Source of the DNA: Rhodobacteraceae bacterium UBA3087
GTDB taxonomy: Bacteria > Pseudomonadota > Alphaproteobacteria > Rhodobacterales > Rhodobacteraceae
Assembly: GCA_002367285.1 (NCBI GenBank)
Contig: DFBF01000103.1
Span: forward strand, 191 to 11,079
DNA length: 10,889 bases
Reading direction: 5' to 3'
The notes beneath the pieces were generated by a model that worked only from the letters and a program-made list of their open reading frames with translations, did not search any database and had not been told where the DNA came from. The translations under genes were made by a program, and so were the position numbers. Of this stretch, positions 5,503 to 10,889 are shown piece by piece. The stretch's first letter is position 1, and every line of letters begins with the position of its first letter.

Positions 5503-6688
5503 ACTGGGGCTGCTGAAGTGCGGCGACCAGCGTGGCCAGGTCTGCGTCCTTGGCCAGATCGGCGACTGCGAAGGCCTCGGTCAATGCCTCTTGCGACAGG
5601 GCGATGTTCTTGACCACCGAAGGGCCATCGCCCGCCGGACCATAGGCCGTGCCGTTCACAGCAAAGTACACAGCACCAGCATTGCCCGAGCGCAAAAGCG
5701 GCGGGTTTTCTGTTTTCGGCAACACATATTGTTCGCCCGCATCCAGGATCTTTTCAAAGATCACGGACCCATCGGCGGCCTGCACACGCACCCAGGATGG
5801 GCGCACGGCGAAAATCATGACTTCGGGTGCATCGGCGGCCAGAACCTGAACGGTTCCACTGTTTGCGTCCCCCTGCGGTACGGCAAGCGACGGCGGCAAG
5901 GCGGTGGTATGAGCGATCATCGGCGCCTGCGGCCGGGTCGGAGCCGCCAGCCCCCCCACTTTGCGCGGATCCAGCGTTGATATCGGGCCATCGCGCGCCA
6001 CCATCACCGGCACATCCAGCGCCTGGGGGCGATACAGGCGATCCAGCGCCTCGGTCGACGGCGGCGTGTTCAGGCCTGCGCCCGTGGCATCCGCGGCCTC
6101 CATGGCGTCAAAGTCCGGCAGGCTGTCCAGCACGGCGGTGTTCTTTTCCACCGGGGCGAAATCGACCTTCTGGATTTCCTGAAGCACGGACCAGCCGCCC
6201 AAACCGATCACACCGATCAGCGCCAGCAGCACGGCAACCGAGCCGACCGCCCCGGGTTCGATCCCGGCAAACACGCTTTCGCCACGCGGCACAAAGGATG
6301 CATTCGGGTCCGCCAACGGGTCGCCGACATGAGGTTTCTTGACGGGTTTGGTCACCGAGGCTTCCTCGGACAGACCATGTGCGGTGGCAAAACCGGCCTC
6401 GGCGCAGAAGGTCTCATAGGCCCATTCCGGGTCCAGCCCCAGATAGCGCGCATAGGAGCGCACATAGCCAGCGATGAACCCTTGGGTGACAAAAGCAGAG
6501 GGGTCGGAATTCTCGATCGCGGCAACATAGGTTGCCTTGATCTTCAATTCGCGTTGCACGTCCAAAAGGGACTTGCCCAATGTGGCGCGCTCTCCGCGCA
6601 TTACATCGCCCAAACGCAGATCGTAACTGTCAAAGCCTGTCGGCTCTGCCTGTTCTTCGACCTTCGGTGTGATCCACCGTTTGATCAT
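5501..6688 (-). CDS. rodZ: RodZ-like protein: HTH domain, one TM helix, C-terminal DUF4115
   Basis: 395 residues with the RodZ plan. Residues about 25-95 form a cytoplasmic Xre-type helix-turn-helix fold (LRLGDVMRGERATLGKSL, YVAAIENSDPSAF, GYVRSYARYLGLDP), which in E. coli RodZ binds MreB rather than DNA. A single TM helix spans about 147-168. A long Pro/Ala-rich linker follows, and a C-terminal DUF4115 beta domain spans about 288-365 (PSWVRVQAADGSVIFEKIL, then AVYFAVNGTAYGPAG). The expected role is tethering the MreB cytoskeleton for cell shape. The pairing rodZ then ispG on one strand is also found in E. coli, which supports orthology. A GGGGCAGG ribosome site precedes the ATG. Compared with E. 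coli RodZ (337 residues) the linker is longer. The symbol is by architecture and synteny. Confidence 0.87.
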   Translation of the reverse strand: MIKRWITPKVEEQAEPTGFDSYDLRLGDVMRGERATLGKSLLDVQRELKIKATYVAAIENSDPSAFVTQGFIAGYVRSYARYLGLDPEWAYETFCAEAGFATAHGLSEEASVTKPVKKPHVGDPLADPNASFVPRGESVFAGIEPGAVGSVAVLLALIGVIGLGGWSVLQEIQKVDFAPVEKNTAVLDSLPDFDAMEAADATGAGLNTPPSTEALDRLYRPQALDVPVMVARDGPISTLDPRKVGGLAAPTRPQAPMIAHTTALPPSLAVPQGDANSGTVQVLAADAPEVMIFAVRPSWVRVQAADGSVIFEKILDAGEQYVLPKTENPPLLRSGNAGAVYFAVNGTAYGPAGDGPSVVKNIALSQEALTEAFAVADLAKDADLATLVAALQQPQ

Positions 6689-6728
6689 GACCTGCCCCTG
6701 ATCGTCTTTTTACTGTCCCCAATCGGCA

Positions 6729-6746
6729 ACGATTCGTAGAAATCGT
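6729..6746. repeat. Inverted repeat ACGATT-N6-AATCGT upstream of rodZ
   Basis: Exact 6-bp arms at 6729-6734 and 6741-6746 lie about 40-58 bases upstream of the rodZ start, inside the 114-bp gap between hemA and rodZ. The gap also holds a very weak minus-strand promoter-like pair (TTCAGC about 6796-6791 and TAATGT about 6773-6768, 17 bases apart). The repeat could be a leader hairpin or an operator; support is only the symmetry and location. Confidence 0.3.
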
Positions 6747-6802
6747 CCCCAGCTGAGGAAAACGTAGCACATTACGCGACTTAATACACCTGCTGAACGG
6801 GC

Positions 6803-8026
6803 TCAGGCAGAGAGTTCGGCGCGATTCAGCTCACATTGCGACCACAGGTTGTCCAGCGCCTGAACCAGCTTGTCCATCTCATCGGGGCCATGCACCGGCG
6901 AGGGGGTAAACCGCAGCCGTTCCGTGCCACGCGGCACGGTCGGGAAGTTGATCGGTTGGACGTAAATTCCGAACTGTTCCAACAACATGTCCGACAGCGC
7001 CTTGCAGTGCACCGGGTCGCCAACAATGACGGGAACGATGTGGCTGCCATGGTCGATGATCGGCAAGCCCAGCCCTTTCAGACGGGTTTTCAGGATCTTC
7101 GCCTGGGTCTGCTGGCTGTCACGGCGCGCCTGATCAGACTTCAGGTGCTTGACGGACGCCGCAGCCCCCGCCGCAACCGCAGGCGGCAGCGACGTGGTGA
7201 AGATGAAGCCGGGCGCATAGGAGCGGATTGCGTCACACATCTTGGCCGAGGCGGCGATATAGCCGCCCATCACGCCATAGGCTTTCGCCAGCGTGCCATT
7301 GATGATGTCCAGACGGCCCATCAGACCGTCACGTTCGGCAACCCCTGCCCCGCGCGGGCCATACATGCCCACCGCGTGCACTTCGTCGATATAGGTCAGC
7401 GCGCCGAATTCATCGGCCAGATCACAGATCGCTTCGATCGGGCCGAAATCCCCGTCCATCGAATAAATCGATTCAAACGCGATCAGCTTGGGCGCATCAG
7501 GATCGTCCGCCTCCAGCAATTCGCGCAGATGTTCCACGTCATTGTGACGGAAGATGCGTTTCGCCCCACCATTGCGGCGCACGCCTTCGATCATCGAGGC
7601 ATGGTTCAGCGCATCGGAATAGATGATCAGACCGGGGAACAATTTCGGCAACGTCGACAGCGTCGCGTCGTTGGCGATATAGGCCGAGGTGAAAATCAGC
7701 GCGTCTTCCTTGCGGTGCAGGTCGGCCAGTTCGGCCTCCAGACGCTTGTGATACACGGTCGTGCCGGAAATATTGCGTGTGCCGCCCGACCCGGCGCCGG
7801 TGGCGTCCAGGGCTTCGTGCATGGCGCTCAGAACCGGGTCCATTTGACCCATGCCCAGATAGTCATTGCCACACCACACAGTCACGGGTTGCTTACTGCC
7901 ATCGGGCTTGCGCCATACAGCGTGGGGAAAGTTGCCCTTCTCACGCTCGATGTCGATGAATGTCCGATACCGGCCTTCGTCATGCAGGCTTTGCAGCGCC
8001 GCATCCAGCTTTGCGTTATAGTCCAA
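6803..8026 (-). CDS. hemA: 5-aminolevulinate synthase, probable TTG start
   Basis: PLP enzyme condensing glycine and succinyl-CoA to 5-aminolevulinate, the first step of tetrapyrrole synthesis by the C4 route of alphaproteobacteria. Motifs: VWCGNDYLGMG, GSGGTRNISGTT, SDALNHASMIEG, IDEVHAVGMYG, and the PLP lysine in NGTLAKAYGVMGGYIA. Two in-frame TTG starts exist. I chose the one at 8026 because GGAGGGG lies just upstream, the protein then begins MDYNAKLD as known Rhodobacter HemA begins MDYN, the length becomes 407 residues as in Rhodobacter sphaeroides HemA, and the PLP lysine becomes K248, the number in the Rhodobacter capsulatus structure. The upstream TTG at 8038 overlaps the ribosome site and would add four residues. 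No ATG is available nearby. Upstream lies a candidate FnrL-dependent promoter. The downstream gap to rodZ has only a bulged stem at the stop, so read-through is possible. Confidence 0.96.
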   Translation of the reverse strand: MDYNAKLDAALQSLHDEGRYRTFIDIEREKGNFPHAVWRKPDGSKQPVTVWCGNDYLGMGQMDPVLSAMHEALDATGAGSGGTRNISGTTVYHKRLEAELADLHRKEDALIFTSAYIANDATLSTLPKLFPGLIIYSDALNHASMIEGVRRNGGAKRIFRHNDVEHLRELLEADDPDAPKLIAFESIYSMDGDFGPIEAICDLADEFGALTYIDEVHAVGMYGPRGAGVAERDGLMGRLDIINGTLAKAYGVMGGYIAASAKMCDAIRSYAPGFIFTTSLPPAVAAGAAASVKHLKSDQARRDSQQTQAKILKTRLKGLGLPIIDHGSHIVPVIVGDPVHCKALSDMLLEQFGIYVQPINFPTVPRGTERLRFTPSPVHGPDEMDKLVQALDNLWSQCELNRAELSA

Positions 8027-8031
8027 TGTCC

Positions 8032-8038
8032 CCTCCAA
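8032..8038 (-). promoter_or_regulatory. Ribosome binding site deciding the hemA TTG start
   Basis: On the minus strand TTGGAGGGGACATTG contains the Shine-Dalgarno-like core GGAGGGG followed by ACA or GGACA and then the TTG at 8026-8024. Spacing from GGAGG to this TTG is about 5-7 bases. The first TTG (8038-8036) overlaps this core and so cannot use it. Confidence 0.6.
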
Positions 8039-8103
8039 GGGCCGATGTGATCCTGTTCGTCATGCCACAATACACATTCCGTATCGTGAACACATTCAAA
8101 ATT

Positions 8104-8109
8104 TTAGTA
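8104..8109 (-). promoter_or_regulatory. Candidate -10 element of the hemA promoter
   Basis: TACTAA on the minus strand; the overlapping TAAAAT at 8106-8101 is an alternative with 5 of 6 consensus bases. With TACTAA as -10, the start of transcription falls near 8098-8097 and the FNR box is centred at about -41.5, the classical position for class II FNR activation. No good -35 lies at the usual distance, as expected for an activator-dependent promoter. Confidence 0.5.
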
Positions 8110-8131
8110 CAGAGTGCCGCAGGGCTCGCCC

Positions 8132-8145
8132 TTGATTTGTGTCAA
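8132..8145. promoter_or_regulatory. FNR/FnrL-type box upstream of hemA
   Basis: TTGATTTGTGTCAA on the plus strand (TTGACACAAATCAA on the minus strand) fits the FNR consensus TTGAT-N4-ATCAA with one mismatch, and fits TTGAY-N4-RTCAA fully. It lies about 112 bases upstream of the hemA start and in the correct register from a candidate -10. FnrL activates hemA under low oxygen in Rhodobacter sphaeroides, so the site has a precedent. It could also bind another Crp/FNR-family protein such as a Dnr-type regulator. Confidence 0.7.
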
Positions 8146-8149
8146 GAAC

Positions 8150-8163
8150 CGGAAAGGTTTCCG
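8150..8163. repeat. Inverted repeat CGGAAA-GG-TTTCCG, possible weak terminator
   Basis: Six-base arms at 8150-8155 and 8158-8163 with a 2-base centre lie 20 bases past the stop of the secreted four-cysteine gene and 5 bases before the FNR box of hemA. As RNA on the minus strand it forms a short stem followed by GGTTCTT. It may weakly separate the upstream gene from hemA, or extend the regulatory region. Confidence 0.3.
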
Positions 8164-8182
8164 ACAGGCAACACGCGGGGCC

Positions 8183-8809
8183 TTATTCCTCGGCGATGAC
8201 GATAATGCAATCGGCAGGCCCGTTTTGGACCGCACGCGCATTGCACCGCTCCAAGGCGGTGACATCCGCGCCAACGCCCTTGGCAATCACCCAGGCGTCG
8301 CTGGCGGGGGACATGGCCAGGTACTTTGGCCCCGCATCCTTGGTCCAGGTCTTGCGAAAGCGGTCGGTCGCCTCAAAGCTCAAGGTCAGGTCGCGTGCCT
8401 GAAAGGACTTGGGCACCAGATAGGCCACGACCTGACAAGCGTTGCTGCTGGTGGCCGCCTGACAGGCCGCCCGGGCCGCAGCCCCCGCAGCCGCGCGCGA
8501 ATGCAGCTTGGTGACAAATGACAGATCCTCGGGCACCAGGGTCCGGTCCGTCGGCACCGCCAATGCGCCATAATAAGAATAGCCGGACCGTTCGAGCAGT
8601 TTCAGCTTTTTGGCATGCGCAAAATCGCCGACAACCGCATTGATCTGGGCCATCACATCCGGCGCAACATCCGAAACATCGGCGGCCTCAAGCCGCAAAC
8701 CCTTGGGCGAAAAAAGCTGCTTTTTCGCGGACTTGGCGTCCATTGGCTCGGCCCCGGCCAACCCTGCCAATACCACGCCCACCATCGCTGTCATCACACC
8801 CAGTCGCAT
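8183..8809 (-). CDS. Secreted four-cysteine protein, possible two-repeat DUF4189-like fold
   Basis: 208 residues, not recognised with certainty. A signal peptide is clear: MRLGVMTAMVGVVLAGLAGA with likely cleavage before E21, so the product is periplasmic or extracellular. The rest falls into two similar halves. The first has YYGALAVP (79-86), an SRAAAGAAARAAC stretch, C116 and C125 and ends CQVVAYLVP. The second has KYLAMSPAS (162-170), an AKGVGADVTALERC stretch, C189 and C201 and ends CIIVIAEE. Each half has a Cys pair suited to one disulfide and a pattern resembling DUF4189 repeats; this match is by eye. The start has GGAG about 6 bases upstream. It lies upstream of hemA on the same strand with 156 bases between, so a functional tie to haem synthesis is not supported by sequence. 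Confidence 0.8.
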   Translation of the reverse strand: MRLGVMTAMVGVVLAGLAGAEPMDAKSAKKQLFSPKGLRLEAADVSDVAPDVMAQINAVVGDFAHAKKLKLLERSGYSYYGALAVPTDRTLVPEDLSFVTKLHSRAAAGAAARAACQAATSSNACQVVAYLVPKSFQARDLTLSFEATDRFRKTWTKDAGPKYLAMSPASDAWVIAKGVGADVTALERCNARAVQNGPADCIIVIAEE

Positions 8810-8928
8810 CCGCGTCTCCTTTTCTCATGCGGCGCAGTCTAACCCGCTTGCGCGCGCGCTTCCAGACCCACTGGACAGTCCCGCGCCGCCTGTTACCCTG
8901 CCGGCAAGAAACCGCGGAGACAAAGCAC
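8810..8928. promoter_or_regulatory. Divergent promoter region between secreted-protein gene and M20 peptidase gene
   Basis: This 119-bp gap serves two divergent genes. Plus strand: TGGACA at 8872-8877, a 16-base spacer and TACCCT at 8894-8899 form a candidate promoter about 30 bases from the peptidase ATG; a GGAGA ribosome site is at 8916-8920. Minus strand: TAGACT near 8843-8838 is a candidate -10 for the secreted-protein gene with a poor -35. A 10-bp alternating GC run at 8850-8859 lies between them. By eye only. Confidence 0.4.
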
Positions 8929-10314
8929 ATGAGCCTCGACCAAGTCCTGAAAACCATCGACGATGACCTGCCCCAATCCATCGACCGGCTGCTGGCGCTG
9001 TTGCGCATCCAGTCCGTGTCCACCGACCCGGCCTTTGCCGCCGAATGTGACCGTGCCGCCGATTGGCTGGTGGATGACCTGAACTCCATCGGATTTGACG
9101 CCAGCAAACGCCCCACGCCGGGCCACCCGATGGTGGTTGCCCACGCCCAGGGTTCTGGCCCGGACACCGGCCCCCATGTCATGTTCTATGGCCACTATGA
9201 CGTGCAGCCAGTTGACCCGATCGAGCTGTGGAATTCGCCACCGTTTGAACCGGCGCTGGAAGACACTGACAAGGGCCCGGTCATTCGCGGGCGCGGGTCG
9301 TCCGATGACAAGGGGCAGCTGATGACCTTTGTCGAGGCCTGCCGCGCCTGGAAATCCGTCCACGGCAGCCTGCCCGCCAAAATCTCGATCTTTTTCGAAG
9401 GTGAAGAAGAATCAGGCTCGCCCTCGCTCGTGCCGTTCATGCAAGACAATGCGGATGAGCTGACCTCCGATATCGCGCTGATCTGCGACACGGGCATGTT
9501 CGATTCAAAAGTCCCGGCAATTGTCACCCAGCTGCGCGGGTTGGTCGGCGAAGATTTCACCATCACCGGCCCTGATCGCGATCTGCATTCGGGCATGTAT
9601 GGTGGCTTGGCGATGAACCCGATCCGGGTGCTGACGCGCATTCTGGCCGACCTGCACGACGATAATGGTGCCGTCACCCTGCCCGATTTCTATGACGGGG
9701 TCGAAGAGCTGTCGGACGAAATCCGCAGCCAGTGGCAGGGGTTGAATTTCGACCACACGGCGTTCCTTGGGGATGTCGGGCTAAAGGCCCCGGCTGGCGA
9801 GGTCGACCGCACCCCGCTGGAACAGCTGTGGTCGCGCCCGACCTGTGACGTGAACGGCATCTGGGGTGGCTATACAGGGGATGGGTTCAAGACCGTCATC
9901 CCCTCGCAAGCCAGCGCCAAGGTCAGTTTCCGCCTGGTCGGGAAACAAGATCCCTATGCGATCCAAAAGAATTTCCGCGCCTATGTGGAAGACCGCCTGC
10001 CCGATGGATTCACCATCGAATACCGGTCCAAAGACGTGTCGGCAGGGTCGCAAATGTCGACCGACAACCCGGCGTTCGAACAGGCCCGCAAGGCGTTGAC
10101 CGATGAATGGCAGATCGCGGCAGCCTATATCGGCTGCGGCGGATCAATCCCGATTGCCGGACATTTCAAGGACATCCTGGGCGTGGACGCCATGTTGATC
10201 GGCTTTGGCAAGGATGACGACCAGATCCATTCGCCAAACGAAAAATACGACCTGGAGAGCTTTCACAAAGGCATTCGCTCCTGGGCGCGCATTCTGGCGG
10301 AACTGTCGCAGTGA
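8929..10314 (+). CDS. M20 family metallopeptidase (dipeptidase/carboxypeptidase-like)
   Basis: 461 residues, the length of CNDP/Dug1-type M20 enzymes, which hydrolyse dipeptides or related amides with two zinc ions in the cytoplasm. The full active site is visible: H89 and D91 in GHYDVQP, bridging D126 in GRGSSDDKGQ, general base E159 and metal ligand E160 in FEGEEESGS, D187 in ICDTGM, and H434 in DQIHSPNEKY. The lid/dimer domain insert starts near DLHSGMYGG (218-226), with H220 expected to reach the partner's active site. No signal peptide is present. The start MSLDQVL was chosen for its GGAGA ribosome site; upstream in-frame codons run back through the divergent promoter and are not coding. 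The stop overlaps the next gene's GTG by 4 bases, so the two are probably co-translated. The substrate cannot be read from sequence. Confidence 0.93.
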   Translation: MSLDQVLKTIDDDLPQSIDRLLALLRIQSVSTDPAFAAECDRAADWLVDDLNSIGFDASKRPTPGHPMVVAHAQGSGPDTGPHVMFYGHYDVQPVDPIELWNSPPFEPALEDTDKGPVIRGRGSSDDKGQLMTFVEACRAWKSVHGSLPAKISIFFEGEEESGSPSLVPFMQDNADELTSDIALICDTGMFDSKVPAIVTQLRGLVGEDFTITGPDRDLHSGMYGGLAMNPIRVLTRILADLHDDNGAVTLPDFYDGVEELSDEIRSQWQGLNFDHTAFLGDVGLKAPAGEVDRTPLEQLWSRPTCDVNGIWGGYTGDGFKTVIPSQASAKVSFRLVGKQDPYAIQKNFRAYVEDRLPDGFTIEYRSKDVSAGSQMSTDNPAFEQARKALTDEWQIAAAYIGCGGSIPIAGHFKDILGVDAMLIGFGKDDDQIHSPNEKYDLESFHKGIRSWARILAELSQ

Positions 10315-10889
10315 TCCCCGGCTTTGCCGACCATGTCGCCCATGTGAACGGCGTCGAAATCAGCTACGCCATCGGCGGGTCAGGCCCGCCGGTGATGCTG
10401 CTGCACGGGTTTCCCCAAACCCGCGCCTTGTGGGCGCAGATCGCGCCCGAGCTGGCCAAGACCCATACGGTGATTTGCCCCGATCTGCGCGGCTATGGCG
10501 CCTCCTCAAAACCACAGCGTGTCGAGGCGTATTCCTTTCGCGAAATGGGCCGCGATCAACTGGATCTGATGACCCAGCTGGGGTTTGACCAGTTCGATCT
10601 GGTCGGCCATGACCGGGGCGGACGCACGGCGCACCGCATGACGCTGGATGCGCCGGATCGGATCACCCGTTTGTGCGTCATGGACATTGTGCCAACCCAT
10701 GCGCTGCTGGATCAGCTCAGCCACTTGATCGCCAAGGGCTATTACCACTGGTTCTTCCTGGCCCAGCCGGAACCCGTTCCCGAAAAAATGATCCTGTCCG
10801 ACCCGGATTTTTACTTTGAAAGCTGCCTGTTGGGTTGGGGCGCGTCACAGCTGGCGGACTTTGATCCCGCCCAACTGGCCGCCTATCGC
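10311..10889 (+). CDS. Alpha/beta hydrolase, fluoroacetate/haloacetate dehalogenase-like (C-terminus off right edge)
   Basis: 193 residues are visible. It starts at a GTG within the peptidase stop (GTGA). The fold is shown by LLHGFPQT (30-37), PDLRGYGASSKP (57-68) and the nucleophile elbow GHDRGGR (99-105). Against the Rhodopseudomonas palustris fluoroacetate dehalogenase RPA1163 as I recall it, key residues line up at a constant offset of 9: nucleophile D101 (D110), carboxylate-binding R102 and R105 (R111, R114), D125 in MDIVPT (D134), the fluoride-pocket pair H146-W147 in YYHWFFLAQP (H155, W156) and W176 (W185). The remaining pocket Tyr and catalytic His lie beyond the window. The expected reaction is hydrolysis of a haloacetate to glycolate and halide. 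Epoxide hydrolases share the Asp nucleophile but not the His-Trp pair. Function is inferred from residues. Confidence 0.85.
   Translation, partial: MIPGFADHVAHVNGVEISYAIGGSGPPVMLLHGFPQTRALWAQIAPELAKTHTVICPDLRGYGASSKPQRVEAYSFREMGRDQLDLMTQLGFDQFDLVGHDRGGRTAHRMTLDAPDRITRLCVMDIVPTHALLDQLSHLIAKGYYHWFFLAQPEPVPEKMILSDPDFYFESCLLGWGASQLADFDPAQLAAYR

Noticed and set aside
6836..8050. Long open frame on the plus strand opposite hemA
   Set aside because: It is the GC-rich antisense shadow of hemA; its translation is Arg/Gln/His-rich with no recognisable motif, and hemA is certain on the other strand.
8850..8859. Alternating GC tract as a Z-DNA or regulatory element
   Set aside because: Only 10 bp long in a GC-rich genome; expected by chance.
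1..10889. Mobile element, defence system or CRISPR array
   Set aside because: No transposase, integrase, long inverted or direct repeats, or spaced repeat array was seen; gene content is metabolic and housekeeping.

Overview
The window is high-GC, densely packed bacterial DNA. Gene content and protein sequences point to an alphaproteobacterium of the Rhodobacteraceae (Roseobacter-type). The markers are a 5-aminolevulinate synthase (C4 haem pathway) that matches Rhodobacter HemA in length, a heterotetrameric sarcosine oxidase operon, CcmI of the System I cytochrome c maturation pathway, and a candidate FnrL-type box. No IS element, tRNA, rRNA, CRISPR array or phage gene is visible. This is largely a housekeeping chromosome segment, not an accessory island.

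Layout. (1) 1-1637, minus strand: the sarcosine oxidase operon, soxB, then an 88-residue two-helix membrane protein, then the start of soxD, which runs off the left edge. The three overlap. (2) 1638-1833: a divergent regulatory gap with a 12-bp perfect palindrome and a spaced 7-bp inverted repeat. (3) 1834-3784, plus strand: ccmI, ruvX and a DUF1289 gene, joined by 4-base stop/start overlaps. (4) 3857-4227: a small secreted-protein gene whose signal peptide is separated from its body by a frameshift. (5) 4250-4269: a hairpin between convergent genes. (6) 4273-6688, minus strand: rodZ-like gene followed by ispG, the same pairing as in E. coli. (7) 6803-8026, minus strand: hemA, probably starting at a TTG, with a near-consensus FNR box and a well-placed -10 upstream. 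(8) 8183-8809, minus strand: a secreted four-cysteine protein, possibly DUF4189-like. (9) 8929 to the right edge, plus strand: an M20 metallopeptidase overlapping by 4 bases an alpha/beta hydrolase whose visible residues match the fluoroacetate dehalogenase active site.

Functional themes. The left operon demethylates sarcosine, an end product of glycine betaine or creatine breakdown, and makes C1-tetrahydrofolate. ccmI and hemA both serve cytochrome supply, but nothing in the sequence links their regulation. IspG makes isoprenoid precursors; RodZ acts in cell shape. The right-hand pair looks catabolic (peptide or amide hydrolysis plus possible dehalogenation).

I found no clearly new multi-gene system. 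The best leads are the fluoroacetate-dehalogenase-like gene, the FnrL/TTG-start arrangement at hemA, the extra membrane protein inside the sox operon, the frameshifted secreted protein, and the operator-like palindromes between soxB and ccmI.
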